From positions 1,671,526 through 1,729,194 of the forward strand of contig NZ_CP016201.1 in the NCBI RefSeq assembly GCF_001683335.1: a stretch of 57,669 bases of DNA, read 5' to 3'. Positions 8,825 through 15,803 of this stretch are shown piece by piece. The stretch's first letter is position 1; each line of letters opens with the position of its first letter. This DNA is from Selenomonas sp. oral taxon 126. GTDB lineage: Bacteria > Bacillota > Negativicutes > Selenomonadales > Selenomonadaceae. Both the position numbers and the translations under genes were made by a program. The notes below the pieces were generated by a model, which ran no database searches, was not told where the DNA came from, and saw nothing but the letters and a program-made list of their open reading frames with translations.

Positions 8825-8857
8825 TGCAGAAAGTCCCCCGAAGAAACAGTCTGCTCC

Positions 8858-8886
8858 TTGTCTCAAAAGCTAAAAAGCGATAGAAT
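8858..8886 (+). promoter_or_regulatory. Sigma-70-type promoter of the second rpn gene
   Basis: TTGTCT (8858-8863), a 17-bp spacer and TAGAAT (8881-8886). It is nearly identical to the promoter of copy 1 at 3503. Confidence 0.75.
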
Positions 8887-8923
8887 AGAGGAAAGCACAA
8901 CCGATCACGTGGGAGGGATATGT

Positions 8924-9823
8924 ATGACGAGCCGGCAAAGATACAATCCATTAAACGATTATCTCTTCAAATTTATCTTTGGAAAAGAGGAGCGCAAGCG
9001 CATTACGCTGAGCTTCCTCAACGCGATTCTGGGACGAGAGGGGCAGGATGAGCTCACGGATATCACCTTTGCTGACCGAGAATTGGATCCTGATTTTGAT
9101 GAGGGCAAGCTCTCGCGGCTCGACATATACGGCATTGTGAGTGACGGAAGCCAGATCAACATCGAAGTCCAGTTGATGAATCATCACAACATGCAGAAGC
9201 GGACGCTCTATTATTGGGCGCGGATGTACCAGACCTTGCATAAGGGGGAGGAGTATCAGAATCTGCGCCGCTCCATCACGATCAATCTGCTGAATTTTAA
9301 GTTGCTGCCGCAGGAGAGCCCACATCATATGTACGGATTCTATGACATCACGAGCGGACACCGTCTGACGGATGATCTGGAACTGCATTTTTTGGAGATC
9401 CCAAAGTTTGAAGTTAAGTCCGTCAAAGAGATGAAGCGACTCGAGAAATGGCTTGCATATTTTTCGAATAAACTAAACGAAAAGGAAACGGAGGAACTAG
9501 CGATGAGTGAGGCAGCGATCCGCGAGGCGATACAGGCGGAACATGTCTTCATGCAGAGCGATGTGGAGCGCTGGCAGTACGAGCAGCGTGAGAAAGCTCT
9601 GCGCGACTATCTGAGTGATATGCGCGGCGAACGTGCGGCAGGTCGCGCCGAGGGCAGAGCCGAGGGCAGAGCGGAGGGCAGAGCGGAGGGCGCGGAGCAG
9701 GCAATACTGCAAAGTCTGCGGCATTTGATGAGCGATCTCTCGCTCTCGGCGGAGCGTGCAATGGAGGTGCTACATATCCCGGAAGATGAACGGGGACGCT
9801 ATCTCGTTCTGCTGCAAAAATAA
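8924..9823 (+). CDS. Rpn family recombination-promoting nuclease / PD-(D/E)XK putative transposase, copy 2
   Basis: A 299-residue paralogue of the gene at 3572, with the same nuclease core (RLDIYG Asp and INIEVQ Glu/Gln) and the same C-terminal helical region. The frame is open further upstream, but the ATG at 8924 is chosen because GGGAGGGA precedes it, it aligns with copy 1, and the shared promoter lies at 8858-8886. The 12-bp AEGR tandem repeat near residue 245 has about one unit more than in copy 1. Both copies point the same way and flank the tps operon as roughly 1-kb direct repeats. An in-frame internal start with GGAGG is again present. Confidence 0.9.
   Translation: MTSRQRYNPLNDYLFKFIFGKEERKRITLSFLNAILGREGQDELTDITFADRELDPDFDEGKLSRLDIYGIVSDGSQINIEVQLMNHHNMQKRTLYYWARMYQTLHKGEEYQNLRRSITINLLNFKLLPQESPHHMYGFYDITSGHRLTDDLELHFLEIPKFEVKSVKEMKRLEKWLAYFSNKLNEKETEELAMSEAAIREAIQAEHVFMQSDVERWQYEQREKALRDYLSDMRGERAAGRAEGRAEGRAEGRAEGAEQAILQSLRHLMSDLSLSAERAMEVLHIPEDERGRYLVLLQK
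9503..9823 (+). CDS. Candidate intragenic small protein from the 3' part of rpn copy 2 (RpnS-like)
   Basis: GGAGG (9490-9494), an 8-nt gap and an in-frame ATG at 9503 would give a 106-residue C-terminal protein starting MSEAAIREAI. The arrangement and spacing are the same as in copy 1. Expression is inferred only. Confidence 0.55.
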   Translation: MSEAAIREAIQAEHVFMQSDVERWQYEQREKALRDYLSDMRGERAAGRAEGRAEGRAEGRAEGAEQAILQSLRHLMSDLSLSAERAMEVLHIPEDERGRYLVLLQK

Positions 9824-9841
9824 CTGCATGTGAGATCATGG

Positions 9842-9876
9842 CTGCTGCATAAAGGGATCTTTGTGCAGCAGTTTTT
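9842..9876 (+). terminator. Terminator of rpn copy 2
   Basis: CTGCTGCATAAAG / CTTTGTGCAGCAG stem with one mismatch or wobble and a GGAT loop, followed by TTTTT, 19 bp after the stop. Confidence 0.88.
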
Positions 9877-9881
9877 GTTCC

Positions 9882-10982
9882 TCAGATATAGTATCTCTTG
9901 CAGAGCGCCGTATATGCCGCCGCGCCCGCCTCGGTCAGCAGATAGTAGCTGCCCTCGCGATGGAGGAGGTGCTGATCGATGAGCTCGCGGCTGACGCGGC
10001 GCACCTTGTTCTCGTCCCATTTCAGATGGTCGCCGATCTCGTCCGCGTGGTTCTCCGCACTCTCAACGCGTTCTGCCGTGTGTCTGCCGATGTGGAGCAG
10101 GAAGAGGTCGCGCTGCATCTGCCGCATACTTCTTTTGCGGCGGATGTATGTCGTGACAGCCCCCTTTGGCCCCATGAGCAGGGCAAGCAGGTAGACAAGC
10201 ATATTCATGACGGCACACAGACCCGCAATCGAGGCATTCATATGCACGGCAAGCGCGTAGCCGAGCGCGGAGTTCACCATGCTGACGAGGAGGGCGAGGA
10301 GGAGCGTATGCGACAGGTGCTTTGTAAAGAGCAGAGCGGTCGCACCGGGAGCGATGAAAAACGAGATGACGAGAATCGCACCGACCGCATCGAATGCCGC
10401 AACCGTCGTGAGCGAGGTGAGCGACATAAAGGTGTAGAAGAGGATGCCCGTCGGCACACCGATGAGCCGTGCGTATTCGCCGTCAAAGGTAGAGACCTTG
10501 AGCTCCTTGTAGAATACGGTGATAAACGCTGCAATCAGGAGGGCGAGCCCTCCCATCTTGAGCGCGGCAGCGGGAATCTCCACGCCGCCAATCTCCACCG
10601 TGTTCAGCCCCGCATAGATGACCTCGCCCATGAGCACCATGTCCGTGTCGAGATGGGCGTTGCCCGCATATTTGCTGATGAGGATGACGGCGAGCGCAAA
10701 GAGCAGCGGGAAGATGACGCCGATGGCATCGTCGTATTTAACGAGGTTCGTTTTGCCGAGGAGCTCGACAAGCGACACCGTGACAACACCCATGAGTGCC
10801 GCACCGAAGAGCAGCCACGGTGAACCGAGATCATGTGTGAGGAAGAAGGCGAGCACGATGCCGAGCAGCACCGTGTGACTGATTGCGTCCGCCATCATGG
10901 AGAGGCGGCGCAGGATCAGAAAGACGCCGAGCGGCGCGCATGCCGCCGCCGTCAGCAGGAGTACGAGCAGTGCGTCATCCAT
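9882..10982 (-). CDS. Mn/Zn ABC transporter permease fused to a C-terminal winged-helix domain (TroD/MntD-like)
   Basis: An inner-membrane permease of the ABC-3 (metal) family with about eight hydrophobic segments in residues 1-285. It has family motifs such as LSMMADAISHTVLLG near the start and FDAVGAILVISFFIAPGATA. Family permeases are usually 270-300 residues; this one has 366. The extra tail (about 290-366, starting RRKRSMRQMQRDL) is soluble and reads as a winged helix. It includes LKWDENKVRRVSRELIDQ as a recognition-helix-like stretch and REGSYYLLTEAGAAAY as the wing, similar to the N-terminal domain of DtxR/MntR repressors. It overlaps the upstream permease gene by 8 bp, so the two are translationally coupled. 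The substrate is inferred from family and operon. Confidence 0.88.
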   Translation of the reverse strand: MDDALLVLLLTAAACAPLGVFLILRRLSMMADAISHTVLLGIVLAFFLTHDLGSPWLLFGAALMGVVTVSLVELLGKTNLVKYDDAIGVIFPLLFALAVILISKYAGNAHLDTDMVLMGEVIYAGLNTVEIGGVEIPAAALKMGGLALLIAAFITVFYKELKVSTFDGEYARLIGVPTGILFYTFMSLTSLTTVAAFDAVGAILVISFFIAPGATALLFTKHLSHTLLLALLVSMVNSALGYALAVHMNASIAGLCAVMNMLVYLLALLMGPKGAVTTYIRRKRSMRQMQRDLFLLHIGRHTAERVESAENHADEIGDHLKWDENKVRRVSRELIDQHLLHREGSYYLLTEAGAAAYTALCKRYYI

Positions 10983-11850
10983 GTGTGCTCCTCCGTTTCA
11001 ACACTCTGCCGAGGATGCCCTTCGTCCCGAAAACAATGGAAAAAAAGGCGATCAGCGAGGCGACAAGGATGATGGACGGCCCTGTCGACATGCCCTGCTC
11101 AAGCGTGCTGATGTAAGTGCCGACAAGCGCCGAGACAGCACCGATGAGACTGCTCAGAAGCAGGACGCGCGCGAAGTTGTTCGACCACTGATTTGCCGCG
11201 ACGCAGGGGATGATGAGAAAGGAGCTGATGAGGATTGCGCCCACGGCTTTTATCCCAATGCCGATGACGGCAATCGTCATGACGAGCAGCAGGACGTGCA
11301 GGAGGCGGCAGGGCAGTCCGACAACCTCCGCGTACTCCGCGTCAAAGACGAAGAGTTTCAGCTCCTTGTAAAAGAGCAGCAGGAGCGTGAGCACGAGGGT
11401 AGACACGACGGCGATCAGCAGGACATCCGCCTCAAGCATATATGCCGCCTGTCCGAAGATGTACGTGCCGAGCCCCGCCTGTGACGCGCCCGCATAGTCG
11501 GGATTCCCCTGGATGAAACTCTTGAGCGCCATGCCGAGACCGAAGAAGCCCGAGAGGAAGATCGCGAGATTCGCATCCAGTCCGAGACGTTTGTCTCTGT
11601 GCGCGAGCTGGATGAGGGCGTAGCTTGCCGCACCCGCCGCGATTGCGCCCATGAGGAGCACAACGGGGCTGCGCGTCGCAAATGCCATATAGGCGAGGAT
11701 GATGCCGGGGAAGGTCGAGTGTCCGATGGCGTCGCCGATGAGGCTCTGTCCCTTGTAGACGCTGAATGCGCCGACGGGACCCGCCGTGACGGCGAGGATG
11801 ACGCTGCCGAGCGCGACGATCTGAAAGGTGTAGTTCGTCAGAATGTCCAT
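10975..11850 (-). CDS. Mn/Zn ABC transporter permease (TroC/MntC-like)
   Basis: The second inner-membrane subunit of the metal importer. It has 291 residues, the usual family length, and about eight to nine hydrophobic helices. The N-terminal SVYKGQSLIGDAIGHSTFPG matches the conserved 'lIGDaisHa' region of ABC-3 permeases, and KAVGAILISSFLIIPCVAA matches the coupling/EAA-like region. AAGGAG lies 6 nt before the ATG. The gap to the ATPase gene is 3 bp. It pairs as a heterodimer with the fused permease encoded downstream. Confidence 0.9.
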   Translation of the reverse strand: MDILTNYTFQIVALGSVILAVTAGPVGAFSVYKGQSLIGDAIGHSTFPGIILAYMAFATRSPVVLLMGAIAAGAASYALIQLAHRDKRLGLDANLAIFLSGFFGLGMALKSFIQGNPDYAGASQAGLGTYIFGQAAYMLEADVLLIAVVSTLVLTLLLLFYKELKLFVFDAEYAEVVGLPCRLLHVLLLVMTIAVIGIGIKAVGAILISSFLIIPCVAANQWSNNFARVLLLSSLIGAVSALVGTYISTLEQGMSTGPSIILVASLIAFFSIVFGTKGILGRVLKRRSTHG

Positions 11851-11853
11851 CGC

Positions 11854-12573
11854 TCACTCCTTCATGCGGTAGGCGCGCGCGAGTGCCGCCTCCTTGTCGA
11901 TATCTGCGAGATAGTCCGATGCCTTTACCGTGCGGTTCAGCACGACGAGATAGTCGAAATAGGCATCGAGCGTGCTGAGATCGTGGTGGACGGCGATGAC
12001 GGTGCGCTTTTCTTTTTGTAAATCCATGAACTTATCCATGATGATGCGCTCCGTCGTTTCGTCCACACCGGCAAGCGGCTCGTCCATGATGTAGAGCTGT
12101 GCGTCCTGCGCGAGTGCGCGTGCGATGAAGACGCGCTGCTTCTGCCCGCCCGACAGCTCCGAGATCTGACGGTTGGCGAAGTCTGCCATCTTCATTTTAT
12201 CGAGCGCGTCCATCGCCAGCGCACGATCCTCCTTGCCGGGGCGGCGCACAAGTCCCAGATGGGCATAGCGTCCCATGAGTACGACATCGAAGACCGTCGT
12301 CGGGAAGTCCCAGTGTACCGAGCCGCGTTGCGGCACATAGGCGATCTGTTTGTGCACGGCGGAGAGTGCCTTGCCCCAGAGACGCACTGCGCCCGAGACG
12401 GGCTTTAGTAGCCCGAGGATGCCCCGCAGCAGGGTGGACTTGCCCGCGCCGTTCGGTCCTACGATCGCACAGCGTACGCACTCCGGCACATCGAGGTCGA
12501 TGTCCCAGAGCACGGGGGTATCGCGGTATGCCATTGTGAGGTCTTCGACGTGTATGACGCTTTCCTCTTTCAT
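11854..12573 (-). CDS. Mn/Zn ABC transporter ATPase (TroB/MntB-like)
   Basis: The cytoplasmic ATPase subunit powering metal import, 239 residues. It shows Walker A GPNGAGKST (near residue 39), the Q-loop region AYVPQRG, the signature LSGGQKQR, Walker B LYIMDEPLAG and the switch His in VIAVHHD. The gene is separated from the binding-protein gene by about 220 bp filled mostly by a GC-rich repeat (12600-12783). It is close-packed with the two permease genes. Confidence 0.93.
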   Translation of the reverse strand: MKEESVIHVEDLTMAYRDTPVLWDIDLDVPECVRCAIVGPNGAGKSTLLRGILGLLKPVSGAVRLWGKALSAVHKQIAYVPQRGSVHWDFPTTVFDVVLMGRYAHLGLVRRPGKEDRALAMDALDKMKMADFANRQISELSGGQKQRVFIARALAQDAQLYIMDEPLAGVDETTERIIMDKFMDLQKEKRTVIAVHHDLSTLDAYFDYLVVLNRTVKASDYLADIDKEAALARAYRMKE

Positions 12574-12599
12574 TGAATATCACTTCCCTGTAGAAAATG

Positions 12600-12783
12600 G
12601 CGCCCCTTCCACCGCTTGCTGACCTGTCCAAGAAGCAAGCCCATAGGGCGCAGCTGATTGGGAAACAGGTCGTATGCGAAAACGTCCCAAGAACACGAGC
12701 GTTAGCGACGTGTGATTGGTGGACGTTGACCGCTCGCGGTCCCCCTCCCCCGTTTCGACGGGGGAGGCTTTGGATTGCGGCAT
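12600..12783. repeat. GC-rich dispersed repeat, copy 1
   Basis: Starts GCGCCCCTTCCACCGCT and ends with a CTCCCCCGT-TTCG-ACGGGGGAG hairpin and GCTTTGGATTGCGGCAT. Between them lies about 115 bp absent from copy 2, framed by GACCTGT/ACAGGTC. The same ends occur in the opposite orientation at 13832-13963. Confidence 0.75.
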
Positions 12784-12794
12784 AATCAATCAAT

Positions 12795-13748
12795 TTACTT
12801 CAAATGCGAAACAATCAGGTCGACATTGCTGCGGTACATCGTGATGTAGGTATCGCCCTTCTGTCCCACGGGCGCGAGCGAGTCGGAGAAGAGCTCGCTG
12901 CCCTCGCCGCCGACGATCTCCACATCGAAGCCCTTCGTCTTGCAGACCTCCTGCAGCTTCTTCATGCGCTCGGGATTTGTCGTGCTCTCGGCGAACACTG
13001 CCTTGACCTTGTGCTCGACGATGTAGTTTGCTGTCTTTTCAATATCCGCATTTGCGACTTCGGAGTCCGTGCTGACACCCTGCGGTGCAATGACGTTGAC
13101 ATGATAGCGATGCGAGAAATAGTTGAATGCATCATGCGGTGTCACGAGGTTGCGCTGACCCTCGGGAATCTGTGCGATCTTCTGTGTGATCTCCGCATCG
13201 AGCGCGTCGAGGTCTGCGAGATACTTCTTCAGATTCTCTTGAATCTCCTTCTCGTGTGCGGGAACAAGCTTAATGAGTTCGGCTGCCGCCGCTTCCGTTG
13301 CCTGCTTGTAGAGCGCGACATCGAACCAGAAATGCGGGTCGACAATCTTCTTGCCGTCCTCCTCCATATAGTTGATGTTTGCGTCCGCAAAGTTCTTCGT
13401 GACCGCGACGCCCTTCTTCTCAAGCACCTCTGCCATCTTGCCCTCGAAGTGCAGACCGTGGTAGAGGAGGAGATCCGCCTTCTTGATCTTCTCAAGGTCG
13501 GCTGGCTGCGCGACGTAGAGATGAGGATCCTCACCTGCGGGGATGATCAGCTCGATGTTCACATAGTCGCCCGCGAGCTGCTTCGTCATATCCTGCAGGA
13601 ACGAGGTTGTGACCGTGACTGTCTTCTTCGTATCGGCAGCCTTGTCACTGCTGCCTCCGCCCCCGCCGCAGCCGACGGCAAGAAGTGCCGCGAGAGCGAG
13701 TACAAGGGTGAGCAGCAGCGTTCGTGGATAATTCTTTCGGATGTTCAT
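12795..13748 (-). CDS. Mn/Zn ABC transporter substrate-binding lipoprotein (TroA/ZnuA/MntA family)
   Basis: A 317-residue metal receptor anchored by a lipid. The signal ends in the lipobox LLAVGC with Cys27, followed by a Gly/Ser linker. Cluster A-I family ligands are visible in order: His in GEDPHLY, His in VDPHFWFD, Glu in FAESTTNPE and Asp in LFSDSLAP. There is no long His-rich loop as in ZnuA, and the FAES.TNP ligand region resembles TroA/MntA, so Mn or Zn cannot be told apart by eye. A candidate promoter and a 7-1-7 palindrome lie just upstream. Inverted copies of a GC-rich repeat lie on either side. Confidence 0.92.
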   Translation of the reverse strand: MNIRKNYPRTLLLTLVLALAALLAVGCGGGGGSSDKAADTKKTVTVTTSFLQDMTKQLAGDYVNIELIIPAGEDPHLYVAQPADLEKIKKADLLLYHGLHFEGKMAEVLEKKGVAVTKNFADANINYMEEDGKKIVDPHFWFDVALYKQATEAAAAELIKLVPAHEKEIQENLKKYLADLDALDAEITQKIAQIPEGQRNLVTPHDAFNYFSHRYHVNVIAPQGVSTDSEVANADIEKTANYIVEHKVKAVFAESTTNPERMKKLQEVCKTKGFDVEIVGGEGSELFSDSLAPVGQKGDTYITMYRSNVDLIVSHLK

Positions 13749-13775
13749 AGAGACACCGTCCTTTCATTTGTATTG

Positions 13776-13804
13776 AGAATAACACAAAAATTACATCTTG
13801 TAAA
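13776..13804 (-). promoter_or_regulatory. Promoter of the metal ABC operon
   Basis: On the minus strand, TTTACA (13804-13799), a 17-bp spacer and TATTCT (13781-13776). It lies 28-56 bp before the ATG. Confidence 0.6.
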
Positions 13805-13819
13805 TGAGAAAATTTCTCA
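13805..13819. promoter_or_regulatory. 7-1-7 palindrome, candidate Fur/Zur-family operator
   Basis: TGAGAAA-A-TTTCTCA is a perfect 7-1-7 inverted repeat abutting the -35 box of the metal operon. The geometry is that of Fur-family boxes; the base sequence differs from textbook Fur, Zur and PerR consensus, so the family assignment is an inference. Confidence 0.5.
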
Positions 13820-13831
13820 ATACTGAAGATA

Positions 13832-13963
13832 TAGGGGCGTCCCTATCGTCACGCCTGCGGCGTGCCACTTCCCCCGTTTCGACGGGGGAAGCTAATATGC
13901 CGTAATGCAAAGCCTCCCCCGTCGGCACGGGGGAGGGGAACCGCGGAGCGGTGGAAGGGGCGC
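13832..13963. repeat. GC-rich dispersed repeat, copy 2 (inverted relative to copy 1)
   Basis: It contains TAGGG-GCGT-CCCTA, two CCCCCGT...ACGGGGG hairpins, and ends with the complement of GCGCCCCTTCCACCGCT. Together with copy 1 it encloses the substrate-binding-protein gene. Confidence 0.75.
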
Positions 13964-13986
13964 TTTGAGCGTCTTGACAAAACAAA

Positions 13987-14024
13987 GGGTGTTGAACGAG
14001 TCAAACCGACTTCGTACAACACCC
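13987..14024 (-). terminator. Terminator of nadE
   Basis: GGGTGTTG...CAACACCC hairpin with inner arms ACGAGTC/GACTTCGT, followed on the minus strand by a T-rich tract. It shares the inner motif of the hairpins at 3437 and 4475. Confidence 0.75.
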
Positions 14025-14044
14025 CATAGAGGTACTGTCAATAT

Positions 14045-15709
14045 TTATTTTTGGAGCAGTTTTTCTTTCAGCGCGCGATAGCGAATCGTTTCGTACGCGC
14101 CGATCTGGGACTCGGGATGGTCGCTGCCGTAGGCACGTCCGCTGACGGACAGCAGGGGCGGCGACTGGATGCGCTTTGCGACTGCCATGCCCGTATAGAG
14201 CCCCCACCAGCGTTCGAGGTCGGCGATAAATTCCTCCGCCGTCGGGAAATAATCCGCGACAAGTCCCGCCGCGCAGCCGATATACACCTCGAGGTTGCCG
14301 TCCGCATAGTGTGCGAGAATTTCCTCGGGCGTTTCATTGTTTTCTGCAAAGGCGCGGAAGAGATAGTCGTGGTAGAGGTAGCGGATGGGGTCGCCCTTGC
14401 CCTCGTCGACGTTCTGTGCATCGGACAGTTCCGCGCTCGGTACGATGTCGATGATGCCCTGCGGCACGACCTCGCACTTGTAGATCTCCGTGTTCAGATA
14501 GCGTGCGAGTGCATACACTTCGTGCTTCCAGAGGTCGGCAAGCGCGGAGAGGAAGCCCGCCTGATCGCCGTAGAGGGTCGCATAGCCGACGGTGGACTCC
14601 GCCTTGTTCGCATTGCAGGTAAAGCCTGCGCCCCACGCAGCTGCGACGGCGGAGAGGACGCGTCCGCTACGGTCACGCGCCTGCATATTTTCGCGGACAA
14701 ATGAGGAGATTGTGAGGTGCTCGCCCTCGCGCGCCGCCGCGCCCATGATGGGAACATCGGTGAGCTGCTGCACGGTATGCGCAACGCTCTCCTCGATCGG
14801 GACGATCATGTGACGGCAGCCGAGATTCTCCGCAAGCTGCGCCGCAAGCCCCTTCGTCGTTGCGGAGTTGAACTGACTCGGCATGTTGACGAGCAACACT
14901 TTGTCTGCGCCGATGGCATCGACGTAGAGCGCGGCGGCAACGGCGGAGTCGATACCGCCCGAGATGCCGATGACAACGCGCTCCATATGGATGCGCTCGA
15001 GGAATTTTTGCACGGCGTAGTGCAGCATGCGGTACTTCGGCGCAATGGGGGATTCCTTCGCCGCTGTGAGCGGAGCGGGCATTGACTCTGTATCGACGAC
15101 GGTCATCCCCTCCGTGTAGGCGGGCGACATAAGGACGCGCGCACCGTCCGCATTGTATGCGTAGGCTCTGCCCGGGAAGGCGTAGACGGTCTTGCCCTTG
15201 TCCTGAAGGCCGAGCGTATTGATGTAGAAGATGCTCTTGCGTTTCGTTCGCGCCATTTCGGCAAGCGTCTGTGCACCAAAGCAAATCGGGAAGGGACTTG
15301 CGTCGGCGGCGAGGATGATGTTCTCGTTTGGCAACTCATAGAGGAGCGGTGAGAAATGCGTAGCCGCCCCGTGGAGAGGACTGTGTGCCACTTCGTGCAG
15401 CACGCCGTCCCGTGCCTCCATCAGCGTGCGGCGCACGCCCGTGCAGCTGTCCGTCTGCGCGGCGTTTCCAAAGACGACGGTGATGCCGTCAGCAGCGGCG
15501 GCAATCTCCTCAGCGTAGTCCGCGAGGTCGCGCAGGAATGCGGCCTGCTTCCATACGCCGCCGAGGAAGAGCCCCGAGAGGCTGAGTGCGGGGAAGAGGG
15601 CAAGATCGGCGTGCGCCGACTTTGCTTCTGCTATTTTTGCACGCATGGATGCGGCGTTCAGATCGGGGCGTCCGGGGGCGACCTCCATTGAAATCAGTGC
15701 AATTTTCAT
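14045..15709 (-). CDS. nadE: NAD+ synthetase with degenerate nitrilase-type N-terminal domain
   Basis: Makes NAD+ from nicotinate adenine dinucleotide, ATP and an ammonia source. The start is at 15709 (MKIALISMEV), because AAGGAG lies 7 nt upstream; the frame is open further. The synthetase domain (about 225-554) has the P-loop SGGIDSA (250-256). The N-terminal domain (about 1-200) has the nitrilase fold order, but the positions that normally hold the triad look lost. The usual FPE is FPALSLSG (39-46, Glu to Ala). The Lys of the LPNY region is not recognisable. The ICEDxW block carrying the nucleophile Cys appears deleted, leaving a domain some 70-80 residues shorter than usual. It may therefore use free ammonia. 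The gene is divergent from thrC. Confidence 0.85.
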   Translation of the reverse strand: MKIALISMEVAPGRPDLNAASMRAKIAEAKSAHADLALFPALSLSGLFLGGVWKQAAFLRDLADYAEEIAAAADGITVVFGNAAQTDSCTGVRRTLMEARDGVLHEVAHSPLHGAATHFSPLLYELPNENIILAADASPFPICFGAQTLAEMARTKRKSIFYINTLGLQDKGKTVYAFPGRAYAYNADGARVLMSPAYTEGMTVVDTESMPAPLTAAKESPIAPKYRMLHYAVQKFLERIHMERVVIGISGGIDSAVAAALYVDAIGADKVLLVNMPSQFNSATTKGLAAQLAENLGCRHMIVPIEESVAHTVQQLTDVPIMGAAAREGEHLTISSFVRENMQARDRSGRVLSAVAAAWGAGFTCNANKAESTVGYATLYGDQAGFLSALADLWKHEVYALARYLNTEIYKCEVVPQGIIDIVPSAELSDAQNVDEGKGDPIRYLYHDYLFRAFAENNETPEEILAHYADGNLEVYIGCAAGLVADYFPTAEEFIADLERWWGLYTGMAVAKRIQSPPLLSVSGRAYGSDHPESQIGAYETIRYRALKEKLLQK

Positions 15710-15726
15710 GATATGGCTCCTTGTAT

Positions 15727-15756
15727 TTGCTTTTTCTTCCATTGAAATGGTATAAT
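15727..15756 (+). promoter_or_regulatory. Promoter of thrC
   Basis: TTGCTT (15727-15732), an 18-bp spacer and a perfect TATAAT (15751-15756), 47 bp before the thrC start. Confidence 0.6.
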
Positions 15757-15803
15757 TCAATCATCTCAGTATAGCACAGATAAAGCGCGAAAGGATGTAT
15801 ACA

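Noticed and set aside
8780-8923. N-terminal extension of rpn copy 2
   Set aside because: It would start inside the tpsA terminator and include the shared promoter; the start at 8924 aligns with copy 1.
12600-12783. GC-rich hairpin region considered as a riboswitch upstream of the ATPase gene
   Set aside because: A related copy lies inverted at 13832-13963 outside any leader, so it is a dispersed repeat rather than a gene-specific control element.
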